This document shows, one piece after another, positions 16,866 to 26,420 of a stretch of DNA of 64,000 nucleotides (positions within the stretch are counted from its first letter, which is position 1; each line of letters opens with the position of its first letter). Origin of the DNA: Natronoglomus mannanivorans (GTDB lineage Archaea; Halobacteriota; Halobacteria; Halobacteriales; Natrialbaceae); assembly GCA_025517485.1 (NCBI GenBank), contig JAOPKB010000011.1, positions 123,813 to 187,812 on the forward strand, written 5' to 3'. A program made the position numbers and the translations under genes. The notes under the pieces are model-generated. The model saw nothing but the letters and a program-made list of their open reading frames with translations. It made no database searches and was not told the origin of the DNA.

Positions 16866-17660
16866 ATGTCCGTCGACGAGACCCCCTCACCGGCCACCCG
16901 TGACACCCTCCGCGTGGTGGTCGCTCTCGCCCTCCTCGCCGCGCCGCTGTGGGCGCCGATGCTCCACCTCAGCGGCCCGACCGACCACTACGAGCGCGCC
17001 GAAGTCGTCGTCGACGGCGACGGGATCGCGTACGCGAACGACTCGGACGTCCGAGGCGACCTCCTCATCAGCGAGGAGATCGCCTGCTCGAGCACGTACG
17101 ACGTCCGCCTCTGTGCCCTCGAGGGGCTGGTCGCCGAGAACGCGACCGTTCCGACCGGCGTTCACACGAGCAACCCGGACTCGAATACTCGCCACCTCTT
17201 CGGCGAACGGTACCCGTACGCTATCGTGGACGACGCTGTCTACGAGACGACCTACGTTGCCAACCGCTCGGTCCAGAACGAGAACGGAATGTACAGGCTC
17301 GACCTCGGACTCGAGCGGACGGATCCCGAATCGGTCCTCCGGCACGTCTCCGTTCGAGCGTCCGACGACGACCTGCCGGACGTCATCAGAGAGGCCGCCA
17401 GAGACGGCTCCGCCGACGCCGCGACGGACGTGGACGTGGAGATTCCCGAGACGCCGATCCGACTCGAGAGCGACAACGGGGACGAAGACGGAACCGACAC
17501 CTACTACCGCGTCTACTCGAGCGGCTCGACCGACGACACGACGCCGCTGCTGTGGGCCATCGACCGACTCCTGACCTACGTGGCACCGCTGGTCGGCCTC
17601 GCCCTGTTGGCCGGCGTGTGGAGCAGACTCGAGGTGACGTACGTCGGCGACGGCGATTGA
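16866..17660 (+). CDS. Hypothetical membrane-anchored protein
   Basis: A 264-residue protein with an N-terminal hydrophobic segment (about residues 15-33) and a C-terminal one (about 230-250). The acidic loop of about 190 residues between them is probably extracytoplasmic and contains several Cys residues (ACSSTYDVRLCAL). I do not recognise the family. No operon partner. Confidence 0.7.
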   Translation: MSVDETPSPATRDTLRVVVALALLAAPLWAPMLHLSGPTDHYERAEVVVDGDGIAYANDSDVRGDLLISEEIACSSTYDVRLCALEGLVAENATVPTGVHTSNPDSNTRHLFGERYPYAIVDDAVYETTYVANRSVQNENGMYRLDLGLERTDPESVLRHVSVRASDDDLPDVIREAARDGSADAATDVDVEIPETPIRLESDNGDEDGTDTYYRVYSSGSTDDTTPLLWAIDRLLTYVAPLVGLALLAGVWSRLEVTYVGDGD

Positions 17661-17750
17661 TTCGTCGCCACCACGCCGCGGATACTCGAGTTCCGAGTCG
17701 AACTCGAGGCGCCGTTTTTTGCCACTGGTCGTCCTCTGTCGTGACAACGC

Positions 17751-19292
17751 ATGTCTCCAGAGTTCTCCGATCCCAGCGACCTCCCCGGCGAGGCGACCTC
17801 GCCGTGGCTCGCAACGACCGACGACGCCGGATACGACGCGCTCGAGGATCACATCAAAGTAGACGTCGCCGTCGTCGGCGGCGGCATCGCCGGGCTCTCG
17901 AGTGCCCACGCGCTTCGCGACCGTGGGAAGTCGGTCGCCGTCCTCGAGCGAGACGGGCTCGCAGCCGGGGTCACCGGCAAGACGACGGCGAAAGTCACGA
18001 GCCAGCACGGGCTGATCTACGACCACCTGCGCCGGGAGTTCGGACGGCGGGACGCCCGGCGATACGCCGAGGTGAATCAAGCGGCGATCGAGGAGGTCGC
18101 CGACCGAGTCGAGAAGTGGGAGGGGGCCTTCGGCTTCGAGCGCCGCCCGGCCTACGTCTACAGCGACGACCGCGACGAGATCGAACGCGAGGTCGACGCC
18201 GCCAAGGCTGCGGACCTCCCGGCCTCGTTCGTCACCTCGGTGCCGCCGTTCGAGCGTGCGGCGTGTGCGGTCCGGTTCGACGACCAGGCCTGTTTCCACC
18301 CGCGGAAGTACCTGCTGGCGCTCGCCGCGGAGCTGGCGGCCGAAAGCGGCACCAGAATCTACGAACACACACGCGTAACCGACGTCCAGCCGGGAGAACC
18401 GTGCCGACTCGAGACCGCCGAGGGACGCGTAATCGCCGACAACGTCGTCCTCGCGACGGGGTTTCCGATCCTCGATCGGGCGGGATACTTCGCCCGAATG
18501 CACCCGAAACGATCCTACGTGCTGGGGATACGGATCGAGGGCGAACCGCCGGAGGGAATGTACTACAGTCCGGGCGAGCCCTACCGCTCCGTGCGAACCC
18601 ACCGCGACGAGGACGGCACCCTGCTGCTCGTCGGCGGCGAGAACCACAAGACCGGGCAGGGGGGATCGACCACGGAACGCTACCGCCGACTCGAGGAGTG
18701 GGCTCGCGAGCGGTTTCCGGTCCGATCGATCGACTACCACTGGTCGACCCAGGACTACGTGCCCGCGGACAAGGTTCCCTTCATCGGCCGCGTGGGTGCC
18801 GGCGCGACGAACGTCTACGTCGCGACCGGCTTTCGCGGTTGGGGCATGACCACCGGCGTCGCCGCGGGCTCGCTGCTCGCCGACGCGATCACCGGCGTCG
18901 AGAATCCCGCCCTCGAGTTGTTCGACCCGCTCCGGTTCACCCCGAAGACGTCCGCACCGAAGACGCTGACCGAGAACGCGGATTCGGCGAGCCAGTTCGC
19001 CACCGACTGGCTTCAGGCCCTCCTCACGTCCGACTTCGAAACGATCGACCGCGGCGAGGGCACCGTCGTCCGCGAGGGAGCCAGCCCGATCGCGCTCGCT
19101 CGAGACGACGCTGGCGACCTCCACGCCACCTCCGCGGTCTGCACCCACATGGGCTGTCTCGTCGAGTGGAACGACGCCGAGTGTAGCTGGGACTGTCCCT
19201 GCCACGGCTCCCGATTCTCGCCGGACGGGGCGGTCCTCGAGGGGCCGGCGGTCGAGGATCTGCCGCGGCAGGAGTCCGACGACGTCCGGTAG
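17751..19292 (+). CDS. FAD-dependent oxidoreductase with C-terminal Rieske domain
   Basis: A 513-residue fusion. The N-terminal DAO-type FAD domain shows VAVVGGGIAGLSSAHAL (about residues 38-54) and a second FAD-contact region TGFRGWGMTTG. The last 75 residues form a Rieske [2Fe-2S] domain: Cys464 and His466 in CTHMGC, Cys482 and His485 in CPCHGS, with Cys469 and Cys484 placed for the disulphide. Amine or glycine-betaine-type oxidoreductases of this class pass electrons through the cluster; the substrate here is unknown. Every cluster ligand is intact. Monocistronic. Confidence 0.92.
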   Translation: MSPEFSDPSDLPGEATSPWLATTDDAGYDALEDHIKVDVAVVGGGIAGLSSAHALRDRGKSVAVLERDGLAAGVTGKTTAKVTSQHGLIYDHLRREFGRRDARRYAEVNQAAIEEVADRVEKWEGAFGFERRPAYVYSDDRDEIEREVDAAKAADLPASFVTSVPPFERAACAVRFDDQACFHPRKYLLALAAELAAESGTRIYEHTRVTDVQPGEPCRLETAEGRVIADNVVLATGFPILDRAGYFARMHPKRSYVLGIRIEGEPPEGMYYSPGEPYRSVRTHRDEDGTLLLVGGENHKTGQGGSTTERYRRLEEWARERFPVRSIDYHWSTQDYVPADKVPFIGRVGAGATNVYVATGFRGWGMTTGVAAGSLLADAITGVENPALELFDPLRFTPKTSAPKTLTENADSASQFATDWLQALLTSDFETIDRGEGTVVREGASPIALARDDAGDLHATSAVCTHMGCLVEWNDAECSWDCPCHGSRFSPDGAVLEGPAVEDLPRQESDDVR

Positions 19293-19353
19293 CGGTCCGG
19301 CGTCGGCCGACTCGTCGAACTGTCAATCAGCCCTCCGTTCGAGTAGAGGAATC

Positions 19354-19923
19354 GTGTCCAGTGAGAACCGACGGGAATCGAACGCGGATGGAGACGCAGA
19401 GACGGAGACACGATCCGAATCGTCGGTTTGCACCGAGTTGAAACGGTCCGTCAGTCTCCTCTTCGGAATCACGGTGGTCCTGTTTACCACCGCCATCGAA
19501 ATCGTTCAGCTGTTGGACACGACGGTCATCGTCCTCGATTCGGGAATCAGGACGTGATTGTTCGGCACGAGCATCCTGATCACCGCCTTCTGCTGTCGGC
19601 CTGGCTCGGGGAGGGTGACTTCGAGCGGTTCGGTGATCGTCACCGGCTGACTCTCGTATTTCCGCGGACTGGCGGTCCTCGGAATCGAACCGCGCCACGT
19701 CGGTCACGTCGCGGTGGCGTCGCTGATCGGCGTAATCGGGTCTGCCGTCGGCGGCGGCGTTCTCCCCGCAAAAACTGACGCTCCGACGTTCGGAGGGGGT
19801 GCACTGCTCGTCCTGCGGTTCGTCGCGCTGTGGGTCGGACTCGGCGGAATCGACGAGCGACTGCTCGAGCGGGAGACCGATATCGACGCGCTCGAGTGTG
19901 TCGATCACTCTTCGTCTTCCTGA
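19354..19923 (+). pseudogene. Decayed membrane-protein gene with two in-frame TGA stops
   Basis: From the GTG at 19354 one reading frame runs to 19923 and is broken only by TGA at 19555-19557 and TGA at 19648-19650. On both sides it encodes hydrophobic segments: SLLFGITVVLFTTAIEIV before the first stop, LFGTSILITAFC after it, and a Gly-rich pair after the second (ASLIGVIGSAVGGGVLP and ALLVLRFVALWVG). It ends in an acidic tail overlapping the 3' end of the next gene. Both stops could derive from Trp codons by one base change. The continuity suggests a recently broken gene; alternatively the first 67 codons form a small intact gene. Confidence 0.55.
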
Positions 19924-21521
19924 TTCTGAACGATATTGACGTTTTGGCCGGGTTCGATCGGGATGCGATCGAGCTCGGTGCCGTCTTCGCCCGTGATCAC
20001 GATGTAGTAGGCGACGTCGGGGTCGTCGGCGGGTTCGGTGCCGACCTCCTCGACCGCCTCGGGATCGCCGCCAGCGAGGAACTCCCTGACGGTCTCGGTG
20101 TCGTAGATCTCGACGGCTTCGCCGGTGTGTGCGTTCACGAACACGTTTCTCGTGATATCCGTGTTGTCGGTCGGGACGACTTTCGAGTGCCACCACAGCT
20201 CGGCGTCGACGGTCACTGGAACGGGTTCGATCACGACGAAGTTGTCACCCCAGCCGGTCCTCGAGTCGGCGCTGCGAACGATACCCATCGCCCGCTCGGG
20301 TCCGGTGAGCGTTTCACTGCCGGTAGCGAAGTACTGAAACTCACCCGTATAGGCGTCGACGAACCACACTTCGTCGAGCCCGCGCGTGTCCTCGCCGTGG
20401 GGTTCCATCGCGGTCACGTACGACAGTTGTTCGTCGGCGAGGTCGATCACGAACGGTTGGCTGTTGCCGGCGCCAGCGGGCAGCGACGCGACCTCGACGT
20501 GACCCTCGTGAGCACCGACGACGCTCAGCTGGTTGATGATCCCGTTTCGGTACCCGAGTGAGTTCATCTCGAGTGCCGTGTTAGAGAGGGGGTAGAGCCG
20601 TTGTCCCGCGAGGATCTCGCTCTCCTGTGCTTGTTCGGGCGAGAGATGCTCGATCGTCCCGTCGGTGTGGACGAGCGCGACGCCCTCCCACGTCGGAGTC
20701 GTATGGGGAACCGGCGTCCAGTGCCACTCGTGACCGGTCTTCGGGTAGGCCATGTACGCGTCGCCGTCGTGGACGAACTCGATCGGGTCGTCGTTGTACT
20801 GTGCCCAGTAGTCGGTCTTCTTTAGGTTCCACTCGGCGCTTCGGTGAAAGAGCATTCCCTCACCGACGGCGAAGGGCTGGTCGTCGAACGCCTGAATTTC
20901 CCGGTTCTCCATGTTCGTCATGTCGCTCATGAGCACGCCCTGCTGGTTCTCGTAGATCGAGTTTCGAAAGCCGTCGGGTTCGATCGGGTACGACCACGCG
21001 AGCCGACCGTCTTCCATCCGAGCGATGTCACTCTCTCCGAGACGATACTGCCGGTAGGAGACCGACCCGCGCGTCTGGACGTCGGCCACGTCTCGCGGTG
21101 CGATGCGCGGGTTCTCCGCGTTGATCGCGGGGAACTCGTCGACTTCGACCGCGCCGTCCATCGTCTGTTCGGCCATCGTCCGTTGCTCGAGCGAGTTCGC
21201 TGGAATCCCAACGACGAGGGCGAGGACGACGCCGATGACGAGGACGACACCGACGAGCGTGAGCTTGGCCTGAATCGAGTCGACCGCCGACCGATCGAGT
21301 GGTGGTGCGAGGAACGCGACGACCACTGCAAGAAGCGTTAACCCGCCGACGAGCGCCCCGCCGGGACTGTTGAGCATTCGGTAGAAGACACCGTGAAACA
21401 GCGGCCGCCACACGTACACCGCACCGCTGACGACGAGTAAGATCGAGATCCGGATCGCGAGCTGTTTGACCCCCCAGTCCGTCCCCGAGGTCGGTATTCG
21501 AGTCCCCATTGCTTTCTCCAT
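19905..21521 (-). CDS. Conserved haloarchaeal membrane protein, function unknown
   Basis: A 538-residue protein starting at MEKAMGTR (another ATG lies four codons later). Three hydrophobic segments occur in the first 115 residues (about 18-35, 46-68 and 75-105). A large soluble part of about 420 residues follows, rich in aromatic residues, with repeated short elements FVDAYTGEFQYF and FVNAHTGEAVEIYD that recall PepSY-like repeats. The C-terminus is acidic. No catalytic motif is recognised. The 3' end overlaps the decayed gene opposite by 19 nt. Confidence 0.7.
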   Translation of the reverse strand: MEKAMGTRIPTSGTDWGVKQLAIRISILLVVSGAVYVWRPLFHGVFYRMLNSPGGALVGGLTLLAVVVAFLAPPLDRSAVDSIQAKLTLVGVVLVIGVVLALVVGIPANSLEQRTMAEQTMDGAVEVDEFPAINAENPRIAPRDVADVQTRGSVSYRQYRLGESDIARMEDGRLAWSYPIEPDGFRNSIYENQQGVLMSDMTNMENREIQAFDDQPFAVGEGMLFHRSAEWNLKKTDYWAQYNDDPIEFVHDGDAYMAYPKTGHEWHWTPVPHTTPTWEGVALVHTDGTIEHLSPEQAQESEILAGQRLYPLSNTALEMNSLGYRNGIINQLSVVGAHEGHVEVASLPAGAGNSQPFVIDLADEQLSYVTAMEPHGEDTRGLDEVWFVDAYTGEFQYFATGSETLTGPERAMGIVRSADSRTGWGDNFVVIEPVPVTVDAELWWHSKVVPTDNTDITRNVFVNAHTGEAVEIYDTETVREFLAGGDPEAVEEVGTEPADDPDVAYYIVITGEDGTELDRIPIEPGQNVNIVQNQEDEE

Positions 21522-21636
21522 AGAGGTGTTCGCATATTGAGTCGTTCTATTCGATGATTCTCGGTCCTCTCGAAAGAACTCGAGATCAACCCCTCGAAAA
21601 CCTGCTTCGAGAATCAATCCGAAGGCGATGACCGAC

Positions 21637-22770
21637 TCACCGTAACCGCCGCGAGGCGAGGGCCGCCCCCTCGACCAGCGCCTCGAGTTTCGTCCAGACG
21701 AGGTCGGGGTAGACCAGATTCGCGCTCATCACCGTCTCGAACCCGCAATCGGTTCCGGCGACGATCCGTGAGGGATCGCCAACCGCGTCGGCGAACCGCT
21801 CGAGGCGATCCGCGACGACCTCGGGGTGTTCGACGACGTTCGTCTTCACGTCGATCACGCCGGGCACGAGCGTCCAATCCTCGGGCAGCGGGTGGTCGCG
21901 AATCGTCCGGTACTCGTGTTGGTGGCGGGGATTCGCGCCTTCGACGACCAGCCCGCTGACGTCCGCCTCGTAGAACAGGTCGATCACCTCGCCTAAGTCC
22001 ACGTCGTGGTGGTGCGGACCCGGATAGTTGCCCCAGCAGGCGTGGAGGCGGACGTCCTCGCTCGAGCCGCCCTCGAGCGCCCGGTTGATCGCCTCGACGT
22101 ACGTCCGCACCTGTTCGCGAAACTCCGCGACCGAAGCGTCCTTGAAGGCGATCGTGAATCCGGCCAGTAACTCGGGCGCGTCGATCTGGAGCTGTGCGCC
22201 GCTGTCGACGACGAGTTCGTACTCGGTCTGCAGTGCCTCCGCGAGGTCGAAGAGATACGCCTCTCGCGAGTCGTGGTACTCGGATTCGGTGAACCTGAGG
22301 ACGGCCCCCGGCGACGGGGCGGTGTGGAACCGGCCCTGGAAGGAGACGCCTTCGGCGTCGACGGCCTCGTCGAACCGGGACAGGTCGCGTCGAAGCTGGT
22401 CCGCGCCGACGTACTCGATGGGGCCCTCCGCGATCGGTCCGCCGATGTTGTCGATGTCGCCTAGCACCGCCTCTGCGAGGCCGGGACTCTCCTCGAGGTC
22501 CGCCGGCAACTCGCGTTCGGCGAACCGGTCGCCGTACCCCGAGAGGCGGTTCGTGACGTCGACGGAGTAGGCGAGTCGGCTCTGCTCGCCGTCGTTTGCG
22601 ATGTCGAGTCCCGCGTCGGCTTGCTTGCGGACGACTTCGCGGACGGCGTCGGTCACCGCGGCGTCGAACGCCTCCGAGTCTCGCGGTTCGGTCTGTAACA
22701 GGTCGCGAATCGCCGCCGACCGCGGGAGGCTGCCGACGTGTGTGGTCGGAATCGTAAGCTCGTCTCCCAT
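21637..22770 (-). CDS. MetE-like cobalamin-independent methionine synthase domain protein
   Basis: A 377-residue protein corresponding to the C-terminal catalytic half of MetE. The N-terminus TTHVGSLPRS is characteristic. Zinc ligands are His243 and Cys245 in HACWGNYPG, Glu278 in VVEGANP, and Cys342 in GTDCGFET. Archaeal short MetE proteins transfer a methyl group to homocysteine from a donor that need not be a folate. In haloarchaea such genes often occur in pairs; only one is seen here. The start at MGDELT was chosen because the upstream frame has no family similarity. Confidence 0.88.
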   Translation of the reverse strand: MGDELTIPTTHVGSLPRSAAIRDLLQTEPRDSEAFDAAVTDAVREVVRKQADAGLDIANDGEQSRLAYSVDVTNRLSGYGDRFAERELPADLEESPGLAEAVLGDIDNIGGPIAEGPIEYVGADQLRRDLSRFDEAVDAEGVSFQGRFHTAPSPGAVLRFTESEYHDSREAYLFDLAEALQTEYELVVDSGAQLQIDAPELLAGFTIAFKDASVAEFREQVRTYVEAINRALEGGSSEDVRLHACWGNYPGPHHHDVDLGEVIDLFYEADVSGLVVEGANPRHQHEYRTIRDHPLPEDWTLVPGVIDVKTNVVEHPEVVADRLERFADAVGDPSRIVAGTDCGFETVMSANLVYPDLVWTKLEALVEGAALASRRLR

Positions 22771-22968
22771 CGTTACTCGCTCGTACGTGGTCCAATCGTA
22801 TAGCATCCGGTCCCCAGTCACACGACGTGCGAGAGAACGGCTGCACTCGCCACGCTCGAGACGGGACCGGCCATCGATCGGGCGACTCGGGACGACCTGA
22901 CCGGAAGAGGGGCGGAGAGGGGAGAAGAGGGGCAGGGATTCATACCCGAACCCGTGGTACGACCACAC

Positions 22969-23256
22969 ATGTCCGACCGGACACTCGAGGAGATCGAGGC
23001 CGACCTCGACCGGGCGACCGACCTGGAGACCGAGGCCGCCGTCGACCTGTTACAGTCGGCCAGAGCGGATCTTCGTGCCGGGCGGGTTCGACACGAGGGC
23101 GACGACGAGAGCGAGGAAGGAGACGAAATCGACACCGACCGCCGTGAGAGCCTCGAGCACCGCCTCGACCAGCGGATCAGGGAAATCGAAAACCGCGACG
23201 CCTACAGCGGCGGATTGGGCTCGGCGATGAATCCCGAGGACGACGAGGCACCCTGA
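22969..23256 (+). CDS. Small acidic haloarchaeal protein
   Basis: A 95-residue acidic protein. Two helical, charged segments (residues 5-35 and 55-78, the latter with heptad-like LEHRLDQRIREIEN) suggest a coiled coil. The C-terminal tail is disordered. The reading frame has strong haloarchaeal codon bias. Function unknown. npdG follows 59 bp later on the same strand. Confidence 0.7.
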   Translation: MSDRTLEEIEADLDRATDLETEAAVDLLQSARADLRAGRVRHEGDDESEEGDEIDTDRRESLEHRLDQRIREIENRDAYSGGLGSAMNPEDDEAP

Positions 23257-23315
23257 GCGAGAGGGGAGGGACGGTCTTCGACTGTTTTATCCACCCCCCG
23301 AACACACTCGCTGAC

Positions 23316-23984
23316 ATGCGACTCGCACTACTGGGAGGAACGGGAGACATCGGTCGGGGACTCGCGCTGCGGTGGGCGGTCGACACCGACCACGAGCTCC
23401 TGCTCGGCTCGCGCGATCCCGAGAAGGCGCGTGAGGCGGCGGCGGCGTACGAGGACGAACTCGAGGCTCGAGGCGTCGATCGGACGATCAAAGGATTCGT
23501 CAACGAGATGGCCGCCGACCGGGCGGACGTCGTCGTGCTCGCGGTGCCGCCGTACTACGTCGGCGACACCGTCGACGCCGTCGCCGACAAACTCGATTCG
23601 GAGACTATTCTGGTCTCGCCGGCCGTCGGGATGAAAAGCGACGAGGACGGCGTCCACTATCGGCCGCCGCCGGCCGGCAGCGTCACGGCACTCGTCGACC
23701 AGCGCGCACCCGACGAGGTGCCGGTCGTCGGCGCGTTCCACAACCTCCCGGCGGACCGGCTGGCGTCGCTCGAGGTCGAACTCGACCTGGACATGCTCGT
23801 GGTCGGTGACGACGACGACGCCAAGGCGACCGTCCAGACCCTCTCGGAGGAGATCGAAGGGTTGCGCGCGCTCGACGCCGGTCCGATCGCGAACGCCCCC
23901 GAAGTCGAGAGCATCGTCCCGCTGGTCATCAACGTCGGACGATACACCGACGACATGCACGACGTCGGCGTGAAGTTCTTCTAA
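23316..23984 (+). CDS. npdG: F420H2:NADP+ oxidoreductase (NpdG)
   Basis: A 222-residue protein, the usual length. The Rossmann loop LLGGTGDIGRGLALR occupies residues 5-19, and GSRDPEKA supplies the NADP phosphate-binding Ser-Arg. Later conserved pieces AVPPYY and GAFHNLPA fit the family. It interconverts F420H2 and NADPH in the cytoplasm and fits with the F420 biosynthesis gene cofE later in the window. Possibly cotranscribed with the small gene before it. Confidence 0.9.
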   Translation: MRLALLGGTGDIGRGLALRWAVDTDHELLLGSRDPEKAREAAAAYEDELEARGVDRTIKGFVNEMAADRADVVVLAVPPYYVGDTVDAVADKLDSETILVSPAVGMKSDEDGVHYRPPPAGSVTALVDQRAPDEVPVVGAFHNLPADRLASLEVELDLDMLVVGDDDDAKATVQTLSEEIEGLRALDAGPIANAPEVESIVPLVINVGRYTDDMHDVGVKFF

Positions 23985-24071
23985 CTCCGGTGCGGTTCGA
24001 TCGCCGCACAGACACGTCTAGGCGGAATGTGAAGAGAAAGACGATATCGAACTCCGAACCGACGACCGACG

Positions 24072-24341
24072 CTACGCGCCGGCGCTCTCGAGTGCGTCCT
24101 CGATGTCGTTTCGCTGGGTGACCCCCACGAAGCGTTCGACGACGCCGTCGTCGTTTTCGATGATGAGCGTCGGCAGCGAGCGTACCTGATACTCGTTGGC
24201 GATGTCCTGCTGTTCGTCGACGTTGATCTTCTCGACTTCGAAGCGCCCCTCCCAGTCGTCCTCGAGCTCCTCGAGGATCGGATCCTGAGTCTTACAGGGG
24301 CCACACCAGTCCGCATAGAAGTCCTTGAGCGTAACAGTCAT
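24072..24341 (-). CDS. Thioredoxin
   Basis: An 89-residue thioredoxin-fold protein with the redox-active WCGPC at residues 12-16 and the cis-Pro in RSLPTL. It is short at the N-terminus, lacking the first strand and helix of E. coli thioredoxin, as is usual in this archaeal group. An 11-codon upstream extension (ATG at 24374) is possible but unsupported. It lies convergent with npdG. Confidence 0.9.
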   Translation of the reverse strand: MTVTLKDFYADWCGPCKTQDPILEELEDDWEGRFEVEKINVDEQQDIANEYQVRSLPTLIIENDDGVVERFVGVTQRNDIEDALESAGA

Positions 24342-24480
24342 GCCGTTCACCGGTAGTTTCCGCGCGTCGCGCATAAGAGTTTCCCACCCGTGTCCTCTTG
24401 CCGCGAGTCCGGAGACGTGACACTCGCTCGAACTGGTGGTCGGTCGAAAGATTTAGTTCCGAGCGGACGGTACGACGGGT

Positions 24481-24642
24481 ATGGATAAAGGGCAGAACAC
24501 CGGCGGACTGATGTCCAGTGCCGGACTGGTCCGGTACTTCGACTCGGAAGACGATCGAGCGATCCGCATCGACCCGAAGACGGTCATCGCGACGGGCGTC
24601 CTGATGGGTGTCCTGGTTCAGTTGCTGACGTTCGTCTCGTAA
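24481..24642 (+). CDS. Preprotein translocase subunit Sec61-beta (SecG)
   Basis: A 53-residue protein. The N-terminal SSAGLVRYF and IRIDPKTV motifs, followed by one membrane segment (about residues 35-51), are diagnostic of archaeal Sec61-beta, the small subunit of the SecYEG-type channel. A TTTAG-containing promoter-like run lies at about 24451-24456. The gene is short but every conserved element is present. Confidence 0.92.
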   Translation: MDKGQNTGGLMSSAGLVRYFDSEDDRAIRIDPKTVIATGVLMGVLVQLLTFVS

Positions 24643-24800
24643 ACTGAGCCGTCACCAGCGACAGCGGATCGATACCTCCCGTTTTCCGGCCAACAGATTC
24701 AGGTCAGGAGCGTCGTTCGTCGCCAGCGACACCTCGTGCTCCCGAACTCGGCCGTGACGCGGTCTTTTTGAGCACCCGTTTCCTACCTCGAGCCAGCACA

Positions 24801-25442
24801 ATGTCACTCACCGCAGGCGTCGTCGCCGTCCAGGGCAACGTCGCAGAACACGCGGCCGCCATCGAACGGGCGGCCGCCGCCCACGGCGAGGACGTCACCG
24901 TCTGCGAGATCCGCGAGTCCGGGCTCGTTCCCGACTGCGATCTCCTCGCCCTCCCCGGGGGCGAATCGACCACCATCTCGAGACTCGTCCACGACGAGGG
25001 GATCGCCGAGGAGATTCGCGAACACGTCGCGGCCGGCAAGCCGCTGCTGGCGACCTGCGCCGGCCTGATCGTCGCCTCGAGTGACCCTCGAGACGACCGG
25101 GTCGATTCGCTGGACCTGATCGACGTCAGCGTCGAGCGAAACGCGTTCGGTCGCCAGAAGGACAGTTTCGAGGCGCCGCTGTCGATCGACGGGGTCGCCG
25201 ACGAGGAGCCGTTCCCGGCGGTGTTCATCCGCGCGCCGGCGATCGCCGACGTCGGCGACGCGACGGTGCTAGCCGAGTGGGACGGACGACCGGTCGCGGT
25301 TCGCGACGGCCCGGTGGTCGCGACGGCCTTCCACCCGGAGTTAACCGACGACGATCGAATCCACCGGCTGGCGTTCTTCGAGACCGAGGACAGCCTCGAG
25401 CGAGCGCCCACCGAGACGGTATCGAACGGCGAGAGCCGGTAA
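24801..25442 (+). CDS. pdxT: Pyridoxal 5'-phosphate synthase glutaminase subunit PdxT
   Basis: A 213-residue class I glutamine amidotransferase. The PGGESTT loop is at residues 52-58, the nucleophile is Cys86 in LLATCAGL, and the His-Glu pair is in AFHPEL near the C-terminus. It supplies ammonia to PdxS, which is not in the window. The start ATG 24801 was chosen over an upstream in-frame ATG because the motif VVAVQGN is normally at residues 7-13. Four same-strand genes follow, but the gaps make a long operon uncertain. Confidence 0.93.
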   Translation: MSLTAGVVAVQGNVAEHAAAIERAAAAHGEDVTVCEIRESGLVPDCDLLALPGGESTTISRLVHDEGIAEEIREHVAAGKPLLATCAGLIVASSDPRDDRVDSLDLIDVSVERNAFGRQKDSFEAPLSIDGVADEEPFPAVFIRAPAIADVGDATVLAEWDGRPVAVRDGPVVATAFHPELTDDDRIHRLAFFETEDSLERAPTETVSNGESR

Positions 25443-25509
25443 CCCCCCGAGAGCGGACGGCGACCTGCAGTCGCACAGATTTTTCCCGTTTGCCCCCATC
25501 CGTGCAGGT

Positions 25510-25980
25510 ATGAACGCAGAAATCGACGCGGTTCGGGTCGCGGGAACCCAGCAGGGACCGGTTCCCGTGCTCGTCCTCGCGGTCGACGGCGAAGACGACG
25601 TGGTGCCGATCTTCATCGGGTTCGAGGAGGCCGCCAGCATCGCCCGGGGCCTCGAGGCCGAAGACATCGGCCGACCGATGACCCACGATCTCTTACTCGA
25701 CGTGATGGAGGAGCTGGGCGGTCGACTCGACCGCGTCGTCGTCACCGAAATCGAGACGCGCGAGGACGGCCCCGGCGGGACCTACATCGCGGACCTCCAC
25801 GTGAACACGCCCCGGGACTCGGTGGTCATCGACGCCCGACCGAGCGATTCGCTGGCACTCGCGGCGCGGACCAACGCCCCGATCGAGGTCACCGAGGGCG
25901 TCTTCGAGAGCGGCCGCGACGACAGAGAGAAGTTCGACGAGCTCGACGACATCCGCGACGTCACGACGGGTGAGCAGTAG
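25510..25980 (+). CDS. Bifunctional nuclease family protein (DUF151)
   Basis: A 156-residue protein with the DUF151/BFN pattern: VLVLAVDGEDDVVPIFIGFEEA, RPMTHDLL and DARPSDSLALAAR. Members have been linked to RNase and DNase activity in plants; the archaeal role is not established. The stop codon abuts the start of hisE with no gap, so the two are cotranscribed and probably translationally coupled. Confidence 0.88.
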   Translation: MNAEIDAVRVAGTQQGPVPVLVLAVDGEDDVVPIFIGFEEAASIARGLEAEDIGRPMTHDLLLDVMEELGGRLDRVVVTEIETREDGPGGTYIADLHVNTPRDSVVIDARPSDSLALAARTNAPIEVTEGVFESGRDDREKFDELDDIRDVTTGEQ

Positions 25981-26265
25981 ATGGACGACACGCTCGAAGA
26001 GCTGTTCGCGGTGATCGAAGACCGCAAGGAAACGCTGCCCGAAGACTCCTACACCGCCTCGCTGTTCACCCACGAGAAAGGCGAGAACGCCGTGCTCGAA
26101 AAACTCGGCGAGGAAACCACGGAACTCGTACTGGCGGCTAAAGACGACGATCACGACGAGATCGCCTACGAGGCCGCCGACATCGTCTACCACATGCTCG
26201 TTTTGCTCTCGATGAAGGACATGGACCTCGAGGACCTCGAGGCGGAACTCGAGGCGCGACGATAG
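25981..26265 (+). CDS. hisE: Phosphoribosyl-ATP diphosphatase HisE
   Basis: A 94-residue protein of the MazG-like fold. The acidic metal-binding motifs EKLGEETTELV and DEIAYEAADIVYH are complete. It removes pyrophosphate from phosphoribosyl-ATP in histidine synthesis. Here it is unlinked to other his genes and directly joined to the DUF151 gene. Confidence 0.93.
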   Translation: MDDTLEELFAVIEDRKETLPEDSYTASLFTHEKGENAVLEKLGEETTELVLAAKDDDHDEIAYEAADIVYHMLVLLSMKDMDLEDLEAELEARR

Positions 26266-26420
26266 GCAGGCGCGAGCGTCGTTCGCTTCGACTGGATCGG
26301 GTCCGACCGCGGTCAGCGAAATATAGTCGCCACTGACAGTCAATGCACGCCTGATCCACGACTGCAGCGCGGGTCTCGCTCGCTTCATGGACTGCCGGTT
26401 CGAGACCCACAGTGTCCGAG

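Noticed and set aside
16887..19205. Very long minus-strand frame of 772 codons
   Set aside because: Val/Arg/Gly-rich translation opposite the FAD-Rieske and neighbouring genes; high-GC antisense shadow.
26371..26408. Possible tRNA or RNA element with GGTTCGA and GGGTCTCG/CGAGACCC
   Set aside because: The repeat has a 22-nt loop and no cloverleaf can be drawn; noted only as an inverted repeat.
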